From Penicillus capitatus (taxonomy: Eukaryota; Chlorophyta): a DNA stretch of 64,000 bases. Made by a program: the position numbers and the translations under genes. Shown here in pieces: positions 63,902-64,000 of this stretch. Positions within the stretch are counted from its first letter, which is position 1; each line of letters starts with the position of its first letter. The stretch lies in assembly GCA_965649825.1 (NCBI GenBank), contig OZ287701.1, positions 1,240,001-1,304,000 of the forward strand, written 5' to 3'. The notes under the pieces are model-generated. The model made no database searches, had not been told where the DNA came from, and saw only the letters and a program-made list of their open reading frames with translations.

Positions 63902-64000
63902 AGATGACATATTGCTATGAATATTTCTCCGCTCCTCTTCCTTCAGACCTTTAGAGTTTTGTGCCACTGTTTGTTGTCTGATGGATACAGAAATTATGAA

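Overview
This is nuclear DNA of a eukaryote. Genes lie on both strands and most are split by very short GT-AG introns, usually 45-80 nt. The gene content points to a plastid-bearing lineage of the plant/red-alga type: a DEAD-box helicase closely resembling the plant chloroplast RH50 class, a plant-type CCR4 deadenylase with an N-terminal MYND-like zinc finger, a DUF789 protein, a BAHD-type acyltransferase, monofunctional formate-tetrahydrofolate ligase and an ADP/ATP carrier with an N-terminal extension. A red alga or relative is my best guess, but the sequence alone does not settle it.

Region 1-12.2 kb is a retrotransposon landing zone. It holds the 3' end of a decayed Ty3/gypsy element (1-830). 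A 4.76-kb Ty3/gypsy element (1532-6289, minus strand) sits inside an exon of a BAHD acyltransferase gene (7133-922, minus). A second 5' LTR plus decayed gag lies at 8117-8790. A complete 1.7-kb non-autonomous LTR element that encodes only Gag (TR-GAG type) occupies 9489-11196, with identical 97-bp LTRs and a CATAC target duplication. A partly duplicated unknown gene with a hairpin-rich insert follows (11.25-12.14 kb).

Region 12.9-30 kb holds a P-loop-less NACHT-HEAT gene, a proline-rich tail-anchored protein, a 1468-residue helical protein, a divergent actin with an acidic N-terminal tail (5 exons), a four-TM protein, a collapsed RPN2 (proteasome) pseudogene and a gypsy relic. Region 30-48.6 kb holds a relic LTR, the RH50-like helicase (7 exons), a GH26-like glycosidase, a low-complexity protein, formate-THF ligase, a tRNA-like/SINE-like sequence, a PP2C phosphatase and the ADP/ATP carrier (6 exons). 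Region 48.7-63.9 kb holds an unknown gene, two tandem secreted Cys-rich proteins (one with a Glu-Pro repeat stalk), the DUF789 gene, a Pro-rich unknown protein and CCR4.

The genes do not form a pathway; the region reads as ordinary housekeeping genes with retroelement clusters. The most notable signals are the fresh element insertion that breaks the acyltransferase gene, the Gag-only element carrying an internal LTR-like promoter module, and gag start codons placed at or inside the tRNA primer-binding site.
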